The position numbers and the translations under genes are program-made. From JAZNOL01 sp045580815 (lineage in GTDB: Bacteria; Bacillota; Clostridia; RUG12999): a DNA stretch of 31,301 nucleotides. The notes beneath the pieces are model-generated. The model had not been told where the DNA came from. It saw nothing but the letters and a program-made list of their open reading frames with translations, and ran no database searches. The stretch spans positions 1 to 31,301 of the forward strand of contig JAZNOL010000116.1 in NCBI GenBank assembly GCA_045580815.1, given 5' to 3'. Shown here in pieces: positions 1-6,500 of the stretch. Every line of letters starts with the position of its first letter. Position 1 is the stretch's first letter.

Positions 1-1
1 C

Positions 2-319
2 TGGCTTTTAGCAACAGGCATATATATCCCGTGTTTTTACAACCTGACCACAGGCTTACTGTGTCCCGGATGCGGAACAACAAGAATGTTTATGTCACTG
101 TCACGTCTTGATTTTTCCAAAGCCTTTTATTACAACCCGGCAACATTTATACTGTTTTTTGTTTGGGTAGGTATTTCGCTATGCTGCTTTTTTGAAAAAC
201 CTCAATTTGTTCAAAAACACTCGTTTTTGTATGCTGTTTTTTGGATTTCTATTGCCTCTCTTATAATTTTTGCAGTTGTACGCAACATAATTTTTTTAAC
301 ATACGGCATTTCTTTGTAA
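2..319 (+). CDS. DUF2752 membrane protein, 3' part only
   Basis: The reading frame is open from the left edge of the window and ends at TAA 317-319, so the start is missing and about 105 residues are visible. It carries CPGCGTTR (bases 62-85), the signature of DUF2752, a family of small membrane proteins with no known function. At least two hydrophobic segments follow, the second ending in a conserved-looking VVRNIIFL. The same architecture recurs at 2000-2404 (CPSCGGTR, ending GLVRNLILL), so the two are paralogues flanking three DUF4190 genes. The paired cysteines could bind a metal, but that is inference. An ATG at 86 is downstream of the motif and is unlikely to be the real start. Confidence 0.75.
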   Translation, partial: WLLATGIYIPCFYNLTTGLLCPGCGTTRMFMSLSRLDFSKAFYYNPATFILFFVWVGISLCCFFEKPQFVQKHSFLYAVFWISIASLIIFAVVRNIIFLTYGISL

Positions 320-353
320 ATTCGACATTTTTTTACTTTTTTTTAAAAAACTA

Positions 354-382
354 TTGCATTATTTGTTTTTTTATGCTATAAT
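354..382 (+). promoter_or_regulatory. Sigma-A promoter with extended -10, copy 1
   Basis: The -35 TTGCAT (354-359) and -10 TATAAT (377-382) are separated by 17 bases, and a TG one base upstream of the -10 makes it an extended -10. Near-identical promoters precede the next two paralogues (928-956 and 1522-1550). Confidence 0.85.
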
Positions 383-415
383 ATGTATATCTTTGAAATA
401 ATGGAGGTTTTTATA

Positions 416-772
416 ATGGTTTGTAACAAATGTGGCACACAAAACGAAATCGGCGCTCGCATCTGCAAAAACTGCGGTGCATCTTTAGACACAATGACAA
501 CTCCTGGAGCATTTGATGTATCTGCTACATCAACATCTAACGTAGGTAAAGGTTTAGCTATTGCCAGCTTGGTATTAGGTATTGTTTCTTTCTTCTGCTT
601 CCCGCTTGTTACCGGTCTCTTGGGTATTATCTTTGGTGGCGTTGCTAAATCAAAAGGTTTTCGCGGCGGTATGGCTACAGCAGGTATCGTATGTGGCGTT
701 ATCGGTTTAGCTTTATGGGTACTTATGCTTGCTTTCTGTGGCGGTCTCTCGCTCATTCCGATGGGCTTTTAA
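416..772 (+). CDS. Zinc-ribbon DUF4190 membrane protein, paralogue 1
   Basis: This 118-residue protein has an N-terminal zinc ribbon (C3, C6, C17, C20 in a CxxCG...CxxCG pattern), a short Thr/Ser/Ala-rich linker, and two hydrophobic segments at about residues 46-76 and 86-110. The second half matches DUF4190 (GKGLAIASLVLGIVSF), small membrane proteins of unknown function. The ATG at 416 is chosen because GGAGG lies 8 bases upstream; an in-frame ATG at 383 sits inside the -10 box and cannot be transcribed from this promoter. The gene is monocistronic, with its own promoter and a terminator at 851-888. A metal-binding or sensing role is inference only. Confidence 0.85.
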   Translation: MVCNKCGTQNEIGARICKNCGASLDTMTTPGAFDVSATSTSNVGKGLAIASLVLGIVSFFCFPLVTGLLGIIFGGVAKSKGFRGGMATAGIVCGVIGLALWVLMLAFCGGLSLIPMGF

Positions 773-850
773 TGAAAAGTCATTAAGCTCATTTGCAGAG
801 CTGTGCTTTGCAAAACTTCTATGACAAAAACCGGTTATACTAAAAAAATT

Positions 851-888
851 ACAGCAACACAAATGTAATTGTGTTGCTGTGTTTTTTG
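851..888 (+). terminator. Rho-independent terminator of DUF4190 paralogue 1
   Basis: A perfect 10-bp stem (851-860 with 871-880) and a 10-base loop are followed by a T-rich tract. Confidence 0.85.
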
Positions 889-927
889 CCTAAAAATCAA
901 ACATCCCACTTTTTTTGTAAAAAACTA

Positions 928-956
928 TTGCATTATGTATTTTTTTGTGATATAAT
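928..956 (+). promoter_or_regulatory. Sigma-A promoter with extended -10, copy 2
   Basis: TTGCAT (928-933), 17 bases, then TATAAT (951-956), with TG at 948-949. The surrounding bases are almost the same as in copies 1 and 3. Confidence 0.85.
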
Positions 957-988
957 ATGTATATCTAATATAAAAAGGAGGGTTTTTC

Positions 989-1414
989 ATGTTTTGTGAA
1001 AAATGCGGAGCTCAGAATCCGGATGGGGTAAAATTTTGTCAATCATGTGGCGCTGAAATGAAACCGGCAGATGTATTTGCGTCAACACCGTCGTACACAG
1101 CACAGTCGTACGGCACACCTACACCTGCTACAGGGGTTGTTCCCGGCAAAGGTCTTGGCATTGCATCAATGGTAGTAGGTATTATTTCTTTGGCATTATT
1201 CTGTATTTGGTTTATTGCAATTCCCTGCGCTATTGTTGGTGCTGTTCTTGGCGGTGTTGCATACAACAAAGCTAAACAGGCGGGCACTAAAAACAAAATG
1301 GCTAACGCAGGTATTGTTTGCTCAGCTATTGCACTTGCTATAACAATTTTGTTCACAATCATAGTAACTGCATGTATATGCGCTGGAGCATCATCATATC
1401 CGTATTATTATTAA
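989..1414 (+). CDS. Zinc-ribbon DUF4190 membrane protein, paralogue 2
   Basis: This 141-residue protein has a zinc ribbon at residues 3-20 (C3, C6, C17, C20), a linker rich in Ser, Thr, Pro and Tyr to about residue 50, and a DUF4190 region (PGKGLGIASMVVGIISL) with two hydrophobic segments. A short tail ends in YPYYY. The ATG follows a strong AAAGGAGGG. Closest to paralogue 3 (shared FCQSCG and KQAG), it has its own promoter and terminator. Function is unknown. The tail rich in Cys, Ser and Tyr is peculiar to this copy. Confidence 0.85.
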   Translation: MFCEKCGAQNPDGVKFCQSCGAEMKPADVFASTPSYTAQSYGTPTPATGVVPGKGLGIASMVVGIISLALFCIWFIAIPCAIVGAVLGGVAYNKAKQAGTKNKMANAGIVCSAIALAITILFTIIVTACICAGASSYPYYY

Positions 1415-1446
1415 TATGTAGTTCTTAGAATGCAAGATTTATTGTA

Positions 1447-1467
1447 ATGTAAAAATTCATTTTACAT
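1447..1467. other. Perfect 8-bp hairpin ahead of the terminator
   Basis: Arms 1447-1454 and 1460-1467 are perfectly complementary around a 5-base loop. There is no T tract directly after it, so it is probably a 3'-UTR structure rather than a terminator. Confidence 0.5.
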
Positions 1468-1476
1468 AAATCAGCA

Positions 1477-1512
1477 AAAACCACTACACTTTATAAAGTG
1501 TAGTGGTTTTTT
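1477..1512 (+). terminator. Rho-independent terminator of DUF4190 paralogue 2
   Basis: A 13+13-base perfect palindrome (1481-1493 with 1494-1506) is preceded by five A and followed by six T, so it could act in both directions. Confidence 0.85.
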
Positions 1513-1521
1513 CGAAAACTA

Positions 1522-1550
1522 TTGCATTATATATTGTTTTGTGATATAAT
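1522..1550 (+). promoter_or_regulatory. Sigma-A promoter with extended -10, copy 3
   Basis: TTGCAT (1522-1527), 17 bases, TATAAT (1545-1550), with TG at 1542-1543. It drives paralogue 3 and the coupled DUF2752 gene. Confidence 0.85.
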
Positions 1551-1580
1551 GCTATATACATATAAAAAGGGGGATTTTTA

Positions 1581-2003
1581 ATGTTTTGTATAAAATGCGG
1601 ATCTCAGAATCTGGATTGTGCGAAATTCTGCCAATCGTGCGGTTCTGAAATAAAGGCATCAGACACGTTCATATCACCGCCGTCCTACGGAACACAGCCA
1701 CATAGTGCACCTATGCCGGCTTATGTAGCTAAACCCGGCAAAGGATTGGGTATTGCATCAATGGTGCTTGGTATTATATCTTTACCATTTAACCTTATCT
1801 TTGCATTTATAGTTTTTATGGCAATCCCTGTTCCTGTTACAAGTATTGTATTAGGTAGTATTTCTTTATACAAATCAAAACAGGCTGGGATTAAGAATGG
1901 TATGGCCATCTCTGGTATTGTTTGTTCAATCATTGCACTTGCTTTGCCAATTTTGTGGATTATCATTTCTATTGTTGCTTGCAATGGTTATAATATGCTA
2001 TGA
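1581..2003 (+). CDS. Zinc-ribbon DUF4190 membrane protein, paralogue 3
   Basis: This 140-residue protein has a zinc ribbon with C3, C6, C17, C20 (plus C13), a linker rich in Pro and Ser, then the DUF4190 region (PGKGLGIASMVLGIISL) with two to three hydrophobic segments and KQAGIKNGMAISGIVCS. The start follows AAAAAGGGGG. Its TGA overlaps the ATG of the next gene (ATGA at 2000-2003), so the DUF4190 and DUF2752 proteins should be made together. This is the strongest sign in the window that the two families work as partners. No catalytic motif is visible. Confidence 0.85.
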   Translation: MFCIKCGSQNLDCAKFCQSCGSEIKASDTFISPPSYGTQPHSAPMPAYVAKPGKGLGIASMVLGIISLPFNLIFAFIVFMAIPVPVTSIVLGSISLYKSKQAGIKNGMAISGIVCSIIALALPILWIIISIVACNGYNML

Positions 2004-2404
2004 TAACTATATCTGTGCAAAAAAAACAAATTCATGTTATAATTATTGATTTGGCGCTTGCGGTAATGTTTTTTTCTTTTAAAATAATAACCGCATTAAT
2101 GCTCAAACATTTACCAAAGTGTATTTTTCTGCAATATGGCATAGTTTGTCCCAGTTGCGGCGGAACACGGTCGGTACGTAATTTTGTATCGGGCAATTTC
2201 TTGCTTTCGTTCAAGTACAATCCATTTGTTTTTTTGGTTATCATTTATGCTCTTGCCGGTATTGTTATGTTTAACATAGCATATCTGTTTCAGGTAAAAT
2301 CGGCAGATCGGATTTTCAAAAAAATGATTAGTGCCACAGCAATTATAGCATTCGCAGTAGGTTATGTTGTTTTTGGATTGGTTCGAAACTTAATTTTACT
2401 TTAA
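2000..2404 (+). CDS. DUF2752 membrane protein
   Basis: This 134-residue hydrophobic protein has a first membrane segment at about residues 12-30, then the DUF2752 signature CPSCGGTR, and two further hydrophobic segments. It ends in GLVRNLILL. It is translationally coupled to the upstream DUF4190 gene by a 4-base overlap and has no visible ribosome binding site of its own, so it probably relies on reinitiation. It is paralogous to the partial gene at the left edge. Function is unknown; the paired cysteines may bind a metal (inference). Confidence 0.8.
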   Translation: MITISVQKKQIHVIIIDLALAVMFFSFKIITALMLKHLPKCIFLQYGIVCPSCGGTRSVRNFVSGNFLLSFKYNPFVFLVIIYALAGIVMFNIAYLFQVKSADRIFKKMISATAIIAFAVGYVVFGLVRNLILL

Positions 2405-2411
2405 AAACCTT

Positions 2412-2442
2412 AAAATCTCTGCCATGAGGCAGAGATTTTTTA
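2412..2442 (+). terminator. Rho-independent terminator after the DUF4190-DUF2752 pair
   Basis: A perfect 12-bp stem (2412-2423 with 2428-2439) and an ATGA loop, ending in a T run. Confidence 0.9.
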
Positions 2443-2446
2443 TATA

Positions 2447-2475
2447 TTGACATTTTTCGCAAACTGTGCTATAAT
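2447..2475 (+). promoter_or_regulatory. Consensus sigma-A promoter of the lipoprotein gene
   Basis: TTGACA (2447-2452), 17 bases, TATAAT (2470-2475) and TG at 2467-2468. It is a perfect consensus with an extended -10, so strong expression is expected. It begins only five bases after the preceding terminator. Confidence 0.9.
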
Positions 2476-2528
2476 TGTTTTATGTATAAGTATGTACATA
2501 AAATAACAAAATTTGGAGGAAAAAGAAA

Positions 2529-3203
2529 ATGAAAAACTTAAGAAAAATCCTTTGCCTTATGTTAGCATTGGTATGTGTGCTTGCATTTGCAGGATGTGGC
2601 GGCGGACAAAATGACGAGCAGGCAGCAACAGATACTGTAGAATCATTCATGGATGCTCTCATGGATCTGGACATTGAAGAAATGAAAGAGTACGTTACCG
2701 ATGAAGACGATCTTGATTTCGGCAAATTTGAAGAAATCACCGCAGAAGCTCTTTTGGATGAAATAACAGCAGGCGAACCCCAGATGGCAGCTTTTGCAGA
2801 TGATTTTGAACCCATTTGCGAAAAAATGATTGACATGATAAAAGATAACTTGTCATACGAAATAACAGAAGTTGAAAAAGACGGCAAAAATTTTGTGTTT
2901 GCTGTAGAAATTGAAGTACCTGATTTTGACGGAATGTCATCTAACTTAAACAGATCAATGAATTCTATTGATATAAACTCTATTGCTCAGGAATTACTGA
3001 CTTCGGGCAAAATCACAGCAACATCAAGCCAGCAGGATATTATGAATGCAATTATGCCTAAAATAATTTCTGTTATGGATGATGCTTTGGATAATGTAAA
3101 AGTTACTACAGATACTGAAGATTGCGAAGTTATTGTTGTAAAAGAAGGCAAAGAATGGCTCATCGACGCTACCGAAAGCGACGTAGGCAACATGATGGAC
3201 TAA
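2529..3203 (+). CDS. Putative lipoprotein with an NTF2-like region
   Basis: The protein has 224 residues. A lipoprotein signal peptide ends in the lipobox LAFAGC, so Cys23 should be lipidated and the mature chain anchored outside the membrane. After a short GGG-acidic linker, residues about 33-65 (TDTVESFMDALMDLDIEEM) resemble the first helices of NTF2-like extracytoplasmic domains such as DUF4878/DUF5105; that family match is by eye. The mature protein is very acidic and lacks further cysteines except one near residue 206. Start: GGAGG about 10 bases upstream. It is monocistronic, between a consensus promoter and a terminator. Partner and role are unknown. Confidence 0.75.
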   Translation: MKNLRKILCLMLALVCVLAFAGCGGGQNDEQAATDTVESFMDALMDLDIEEMKEYVTDEDDLDFGKFEEITAEALLDEITAGEPQMAAFADDFEPICEKMIDMIKDNLSYEITEVEKDGKNFVFAVEIEVPDFDGMSSNLNRSMNSIDINSIAQELLTSGKITATSSQQDIMNAIMPKIISVMDDALDNVKVTTDTEDCEVIVVKEGKEWLIDATESDVGNMMD

Positions 3204-3216
3204 CAATACACCTAAT

Positions 3217-3245
3217 AAAAGCCGGTTTTTTAACCGGCTTTTATT
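3217..3245 (+). terminator. Rho-independent terminator of the lipoprotein gene
   Basis: An 11-bp stem (3217-3227 with 3232-3242), a 4-base loop and T-rich 3' side. Confidence 0.9.
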
Positions 3246-3366
3246 TTAGTTCTGTTTTTGTAGTATATAAATTTAAGTGTTTTAGTATAAAATCAACAAA
3301 AACAGAGACAATAATTTCTAAAAACGAATAAATTTTGCAAAAAAATAAAAATTTCCTTAAAAAGTC

Positions 3367-3395
3367 TTGACAAACAGTCGTTTTTCTGTTATAAT
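3367..3395 (+). promoter_or_regulatory. Consensus sigma-A promoter of the tRNA operon
   Basis: TTGACA (3367-3372), 17 bases, TATAAT (3390-3395). The first tRNA begins about 42 bases downstream of the -10. The leader contains a short GTCGC/GCGAC hairpin near 3402-3419. Confidence 0.9.
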
Positions 3396-3436
3396 AACAA
3401 GGTCGCTTAAAGTTGCGACGTGTGAAACTGCATCAC

Positions 3437-3510
3437 GCGGGTGTAGTTCAATGGTAGAATCCCAGCCTTCCAAGCTGGTCGTGTGGGTTCGATTCCCATC
3501 ACCCGCTCCA
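3437..3510 (+). tRNA. tRNA-Gly (anticodon TCC)
   Basis: A cloverleaf with a 7-bp acceptor stem (3437-3443 with 3500-3506), discriminator T and encoded CCA. The anticodon loop CTTCCAA (3467-3473) gives TCC. It is the first gene of the tRNA operon. Confidence 0.95.
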
Positions 3511-3520
3511 TTATGCCAAT

Positions 3521-3597
<77 letters not shown>

Positions 3598-3604
3598 TCA
3601 ATGT

Positions 3605-3682
3605 GGTGGGTGTGGCCTAGTTGGTTAGGGCATCAGATTGTGGTCCTGAGGGTCGTGGGTTCAAGTCCCACCACCCACCCCA
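3605..3682 (+). tRNA. tRNA-His (anticodon GTG)
   Basis: The acceptor stem GTGGGTG/CACCCAC has the extra encoded G at -1 (3605) facing C73, the identity element for histidyl-tRNA synthetase. The anticodon GTG is at 3640-3642. The base pair closing the anticodon loop is an A-C mismatch (3637/3645), which is unusual but tolerable. CCA is encoded. Confidence 0.95.
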
Positions 3683-3695
3683 TATAAATACATAA

Positions 3696-3771
3696 TGGGA
3701 TGTAGCCAAGTGGTAAGGCACCAGACTTTGACTCTGGCATTTCGTAGGTTCGAGCCCTGCCATCCCAGCCA
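3696..3771 (+). tRNA. tRNA-Gln (anticodon TTG)
   Basis: The acceptor stem TGGGATG/CATCCCA, discriminator G and encoded CCA are intact. The anticodon loop CTTTGAC gives TTG at 3728-3730. Confidence 0.95.
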
Positions 3772-3776
3772 TATTT

Positions 3777-3852
3777 GGGCCATTAGCTCAGCCGGCAGAG
3801 CACCTGCCTTTTAAGCAGGGTGTCCCGCGTTCGAATCGCGGATGGCTCACCA
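3777..3852 (+). tRNA. tRNA-Lys (anticodon TTT), copy 1
   Basis: The acceptor stem GGGCCAT/ATGGCTC contains one G-U pair; discriminator A and CCA are encoded. The anticodon loop CTTTTAA gives TTT at 3810-3812. All 76 bases are identical to the copy at 3972-4047. Confidence 0.95.
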
Positions 3853-3874
3853 AGTTGCTTTTAGCAGCAAAAGG

Positions 3875-3910
3875 ACAATCTGTCTTTTGCGAACGCAAAA
3901 GGCAGGTTGT
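3875..3910. repeat. Long hairpin in the spacer between the two tRNA-Lys genes
   Basis: Two 16-base arms (3875-3890 and 3895-3910) pair with only two G-U wobbles around a GAAC loop. A second hairpin of about 9 bp lies at 3918-3944. No T tract follows the first, so it is not a standard terminator. It may be a processing signal or a mobile repeat that arrived with the tRNA duplication. Confidence 0.6.
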
Positions 3911-3971
3911 GAAAACCTTTTAAATTTTAGCCGGAATTTAAAAGCAAACAAACCTCATGAAAATTTAATAT

Positions 3972-4047
3972 GGGCCATTAGCTCAGCCGGCAGAGCACCT
4001 GCCTTTTAAGCAGGGTGTCCCGCGTTCGAATCGCGGATGGCTCACCA
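3972..4047 (+). tRNA. tRNA-Lys (anticodon TTT), copy 2
   Basis: This is an exact 76-base duplicate of 3777-3852, last in the operon and directly followed by a terminator. The 119-base spacer before it, with its hairpins, is much longer than the other spacers in the operon. Confidence 0.95.
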
Positions 4048-4048
4048 A

Positions 4049-4082
4049 AAAATCCGTACACGAAAGTGTACGGATTTTTTAC
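4049..4082 (+). terminator. Terminator of the tRNA operon
   Basis: An 11-bp stem (4051-4061 with 4066-4076), a GAAA tetraloop and a T run. Confidence 0.9.
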
Positions 4083-4151
4083 TTATTACTTATTCACTTT
4101 TCACTATTCCAAAAAAGAAGCTTTTGCAATAAACATAGATTTATGCAATTT

Positions 4152-4183
4152 TGTAGAGACGGATGCCCACATCGACCTCTACA
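4152..4183. repeat. GTAGAG-type dispersed hairpin
   Basis: A 7-bp outer stem (4152-4158 with 4177-4183) and a 4-bp inner stem (4162-4165 with 4170-4173) are separated by a 3x3 internal loop. It has the layout of the GTAGGG-type hairpins at 22426-22452 and 26098-26124 and looks like a decayed copy of such a dispersed repeat. No gene is seen in 4083-4246. Confidence 0.4.
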
Positions 4184-4246
4184 TTTTTAATATTAATGCA
4201 TATAATCTGTTCAAAAAAACAACCAATTTTATTATGTTATTTATCT

Positions 4247-4441
4247 TTACTCAAACAGAGTGCATCCCTGCTCAATAAAATCTTTTATTTTATCTTCAAG
4301 AGCTCTCGGAGTCACTTTAAAATGCTCTGCAAGGCAGTTTATACACATAAACTCCGTCGCCCCACGATTAACAAATTTTTTATGCAGTGCCATTTCGTTG
4401 TGCGAAAGAGCCGCCTGACATTTCATACACAGCTTACTCAT
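4247..4441 (-). CDS. Small four-cysteine zinc-ribbon protein
   Basis: This 64-residue protein has two CxxC knuckles, C5/C8 (MSKLCMKC) and C33/C36 (FMCINC), spaced as in a treble-clef or zinc-ribbon fold. Residues 44-60 (TPRALEDKIKDFIEQG) form a predicted amphipathic helix. There are no membrane segments. Its ATG overlaps the TGA of the GH27 gene (ATGA), so it is translated from the same message. The family is one I recognise only as a conserved hypothetical of Clostridia; a nucleic-acid or protein-adaptor role is speculation. Its link to galactoside metabolism may be incidental. Confidence 0.7.
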   Translation of the reverse strand: MSKLCMKCQAALSHNEMALHKKFVNRGATEFMCINCLAEHFKVTPRALEDKIKDFIEQGCTLFE

Positions 4442-5574
4442 CTTTTCACAATCCTCGCTTTAAAAACACGGCAGCCGTGGGGAGGAAATTCAACTTCATA
4501 ATAATCACGGAAGGTTCCCAGTTTTTCACCTGTCATGGCATCCTCAAGCTCAACGCAGTAACCGCTTGTGTCGGGAAGCTGCATATCGTTTGCCATTATG
4601 TGTGCCGTTGTTTTTTCTTCGCTGTCGCTGAAACAGCCGATTGCAAACTCCCTGTCCGAAAGATGTTTTAAATAAACATATCTTGAATGTTCGTCTCTTA
4701 TAAGATAGGGCGGACGTGCTTCTTCGTCCTGATTTATGGCGATAAGTCCTTTGTTTTTAAGCAGATTTTCAGAAAATTCGTTCATGCTTCTGATGTCGCC
4801 GCCAATCATAAGCGGCGAACCCATCATGCACCACATTGCAAAATGGGACATATATTCATCGTCGGTGCATCCGCCAAAGCCGCTGCCATCGCCAACGTTT
4901 CCTTTTCCGTACATACCCACAATAAGCATATCTGCGTCGTTATAGCATCCCTGCGCCGACATGGAAAGCTTGTCAATCTGGCTTTTTGCAATATCTCTGA
5001 AGGAAACGTAGTTATCAAAAATATCGCCGGTTGAACGGTACATATGAACGCCTCTTGAACGCATCCAGTTGTGGCAGTTTTCCTGACCCCAGTTGCATGC
5101 AGAAAACAGAATATCCCTGCCGGTTGCTTTAAGTGCCATGCTCATTTTTGTGTAAGCACGGCTGGCACATTCGCCTTCTTGAGGAAAATAGCAGAAATCA
5201 TATTTAAGAAAATCCACGCCCCAGTCCGCAAAGGTCTGCGCATCTTCAAATTCGTGGTTGTAGCTACCGGGATAAAGGGCACAGGTGAACGTTCCGGAGC
5301 AGGAATACATGCCGAATTTAAGCCCTTTTGAATGTATGTAATCTGCAAGATATTTCATTCCGTGAGGGAATTTTTCGGGGTCGGCAACAAGACGTCCGTT
5401 TTCGTCACGATGTTTGAGCGACCAGCAATCGTCAATAACAACGTATTCATAGCCGGCATCCTTGTAGCCTTTTTCTACAAGTGCATCGGCTATTTCCATA
5501 ATAAGCTTTTCATTTATGTTTTTACCAAAAGTGTTCCATGAATTCCAACCCATGGGCGGTCTTTGTGCAAGCAT
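4438..5574 (-). CDS. Alpha-galactosidase, glycoside hydrolase family 27
   Basis: The 378-residue enzyme should hydrolyse terminal alpha-1,6-galactosides such as melibiose and raffinose by a retaining mechanism. Family marks are PPMGWNSWN near the start, VIDDCW (46-51), LKYDFC with the predicted nucleophile D126, YRSTGD with acid/base D184, and NDADMLIVG (212-220). A C-terminal beta-sandwich follows from about residue 290. There is no signal peptide, so it is probably cytoplasmic and acts on imported sugars. Length is normal for a bacterial GH27. The ATG follows AAAAAGGAGCG. It is divergent from an AraC-type gene, with a two-turn direct repeat between them. Alpha-N-acetylgalactosaminidase is a possible alternative within GH27. 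Confidence 0.92.
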   Translation of the reverse strand: MLAQRPPMGWNSWNTFGKNINEKLIMEIADALVEKGYKDAGYEYVVIDDCWSLKHRDENGRLVADPEKFPHGMKYLADYIHSKGLKFGMYSCSGTFTCALYPGSYNHEFEDAQTFADWGVDFLKYDFCYFPQEGECASRAYTKMSMALKATGRDILFSACNWGQENCHNWMRSRGVHMYRSTGDIFDNYVSFRDIAKSQIDKLSMSAQGCYNDADMLIVGMYGKGNVGDGSGFGGCTDDEYMSHFAMWCMMGSPLMIGGDIRSMNEFSENLLKNKGLIAINQDEEARPPYLIRDEHSRYVYLKHLSDREFAIGCFSDSEEKTTAHIMANDMQLPDTSGYCVELEDAMTGEKLGTFRDYYEVEFPPHGCRVFKARIVKR

Positions 5575-5605
5575 TAAAATCGCTCCTTTTTGTGTTTATA
5601 ATTTC

Positions 5606-5611
5606 ATTATA
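5606..5611 (-). promoter_or_regulatory. -10 element of the GH27 operon
   Basis: A TATAAT on the minus strand lies 32 bases upstream of the GH27 start codon. No good -35 box is present at 16-18 bases, as is common for promoters that need an activator. Confidence 0.5.
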
Positions 5612-5632
5612 ACTGCTTTTTTAAAAAAATCC

Positions 5633-5667
5633 ATGTAAATATGTTGCATTTTTATGTATTTATGTTG
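5633..5667. promoter_or_regulatory. Candidate AraC-family operator (two-turn direct repeat)
   Basis: Two 14-base direct repeats, 5633-5646 (ATGTAAATATGTTG) and 5654-5667 (ATGTATTTATGTTG), match at 12 of 14 positions and are offset by exactly 21 bases. That is two helical turns, as expected for the two half-sites of an AraC-type dimer. They lie just upstream of the GH27 -10 region and cover the -35 and spacer of the regulator's own promoter. This geometry would suit activation of GH27 and self-repression (inference). Confidence 0.55.
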
Positions 5668-5673
5668 TATAAT
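5644..5673 (+). promoter_or_regulatory. Promoter of the AraC-type regulator gene
   Basis: TTGCAT (5644-5649), 18 bases, TATAAT (5668-5673). It overlaps the candidate operator. Confidence 0.7.
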
Positions 5674-5692
5674 ATAAAAAGGAGGCGATATT

Positions 5693-6499
5693 ATGGGCGA
5701 GCTTTTTAAAGTAGACTGTTCAAAAGATTTGTCACTTATCAATGCCGGTGAACAAAAATGTGAGCCGGGATATGAATATTCTTATTTTTTAACCGACTGG
5801 TATTTGCTTCACTTTGTTATCAGCGGAAAAGGCACTTTTATAAGCGGTGGAAAAACCTATCATCTTGAAGCAGGAAATGCTTTTTTGATTGTGCCCGGAG
5901 AATATTCTGTTTATAAAGCAGATGATGAAGATCCCTGGCATTACACCTGGTTTCATTTTTCAGGAAATGTTGCAGATGTATTTATAAACCGTCTGGGACT
6001 TTCAAACGAAAATCCCATTTATAAAACTGCTGATGTTCAGGCAGTTTACAAATCATTTCGCAATCTTTTATCAACAAGCGAACGGGATATTGATTTTTTG
6101 CCGGTAGGTGCGTTTTTTTCGCTACTTGGAACAATGCTCGAAGCAAGTGCAATGCCGCTTTCAAAAACAAAAAAAACCGGCGAAGAATATGTTGAACTCT
6201 GCAAAGAATATATAAAAATGAATTATTACCGAAAAATATCGGTAGAACAGCTTTGTGATGCAGCAAGCATAGACAGGACGTATCTGTTCCGCCTTTTTAA
6301 ACAGATTACCGGCAAAAGTCCAAGAGCCTACATCATAGACTACAAAATGAAAACCGCAAAAAAACTGTTTGAAACCTCTGATTTTTCAGTAACTCAGGTA
6401 GCTCAGGCGGTAGGCTATGACGATGCTTTTGCGTTTTCCAAGCTTTTTAAAAATCGCTATGGCATTTCACCAAAAAGCTATTCAATGAATATACAATAA
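5693..6499 (+). CDS. AraC-family transcriptional regulator with cupin sensor domain
   Basis: The 268-residue protein has an N-terminal sugar-sensing cupin fold (about residues 15-110; HFVISGKGTFISGGKTY and a HYTWFHFSG segment) and a C-terminal double helix-turn-helix (about 168-266). The first helix-turn-helix includes ISVEQLCDAASIDRTYLFRL. The second includes VTQVAQAVGYDDAFAFSKL and the typical family ending YGISPKSY. The ATG follows AAAAGGAGG. It is transcribed divergently from the GH27 gene and is presumably its activator in response to an alpha-galactoside. Whether it also controls the lacZ genes 13 kb away is unknown. Confidence 0.9.
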   Translation: MGELFKVDCSKDLSLINAGEQKCEPGYEYSYFLTDWYLLHFVISGKGTFISGGKTYHLEAGNAFLIVPGEYSVYKADDEDPWHYTWFHFSGNVADVFINRLGLSNENPIYKTADVQAVYKSFRNLLSTSERDIDFLPVGAFFSLLGTMLEASAMPLSKTKKTGEEYVELCKEYIKMNYYRKISVEQLCDAASIDRTYLFRLFKQITGKSPRAYIIDYKMKTAKKLFETSDFSVTQVAQAVGYDDAFAFSKLFKNRYGISPKSYSMNIQ

Positions 6500-6500
6500 G

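Noticed and set aside
383..415. Upstream in-frame ATG for DUF4190 paralogue 1
   Set aside because: It overlaps the -10 box of the promoter and has no ribosome binding site; ATG 416 has GGAGG at 8 bases.
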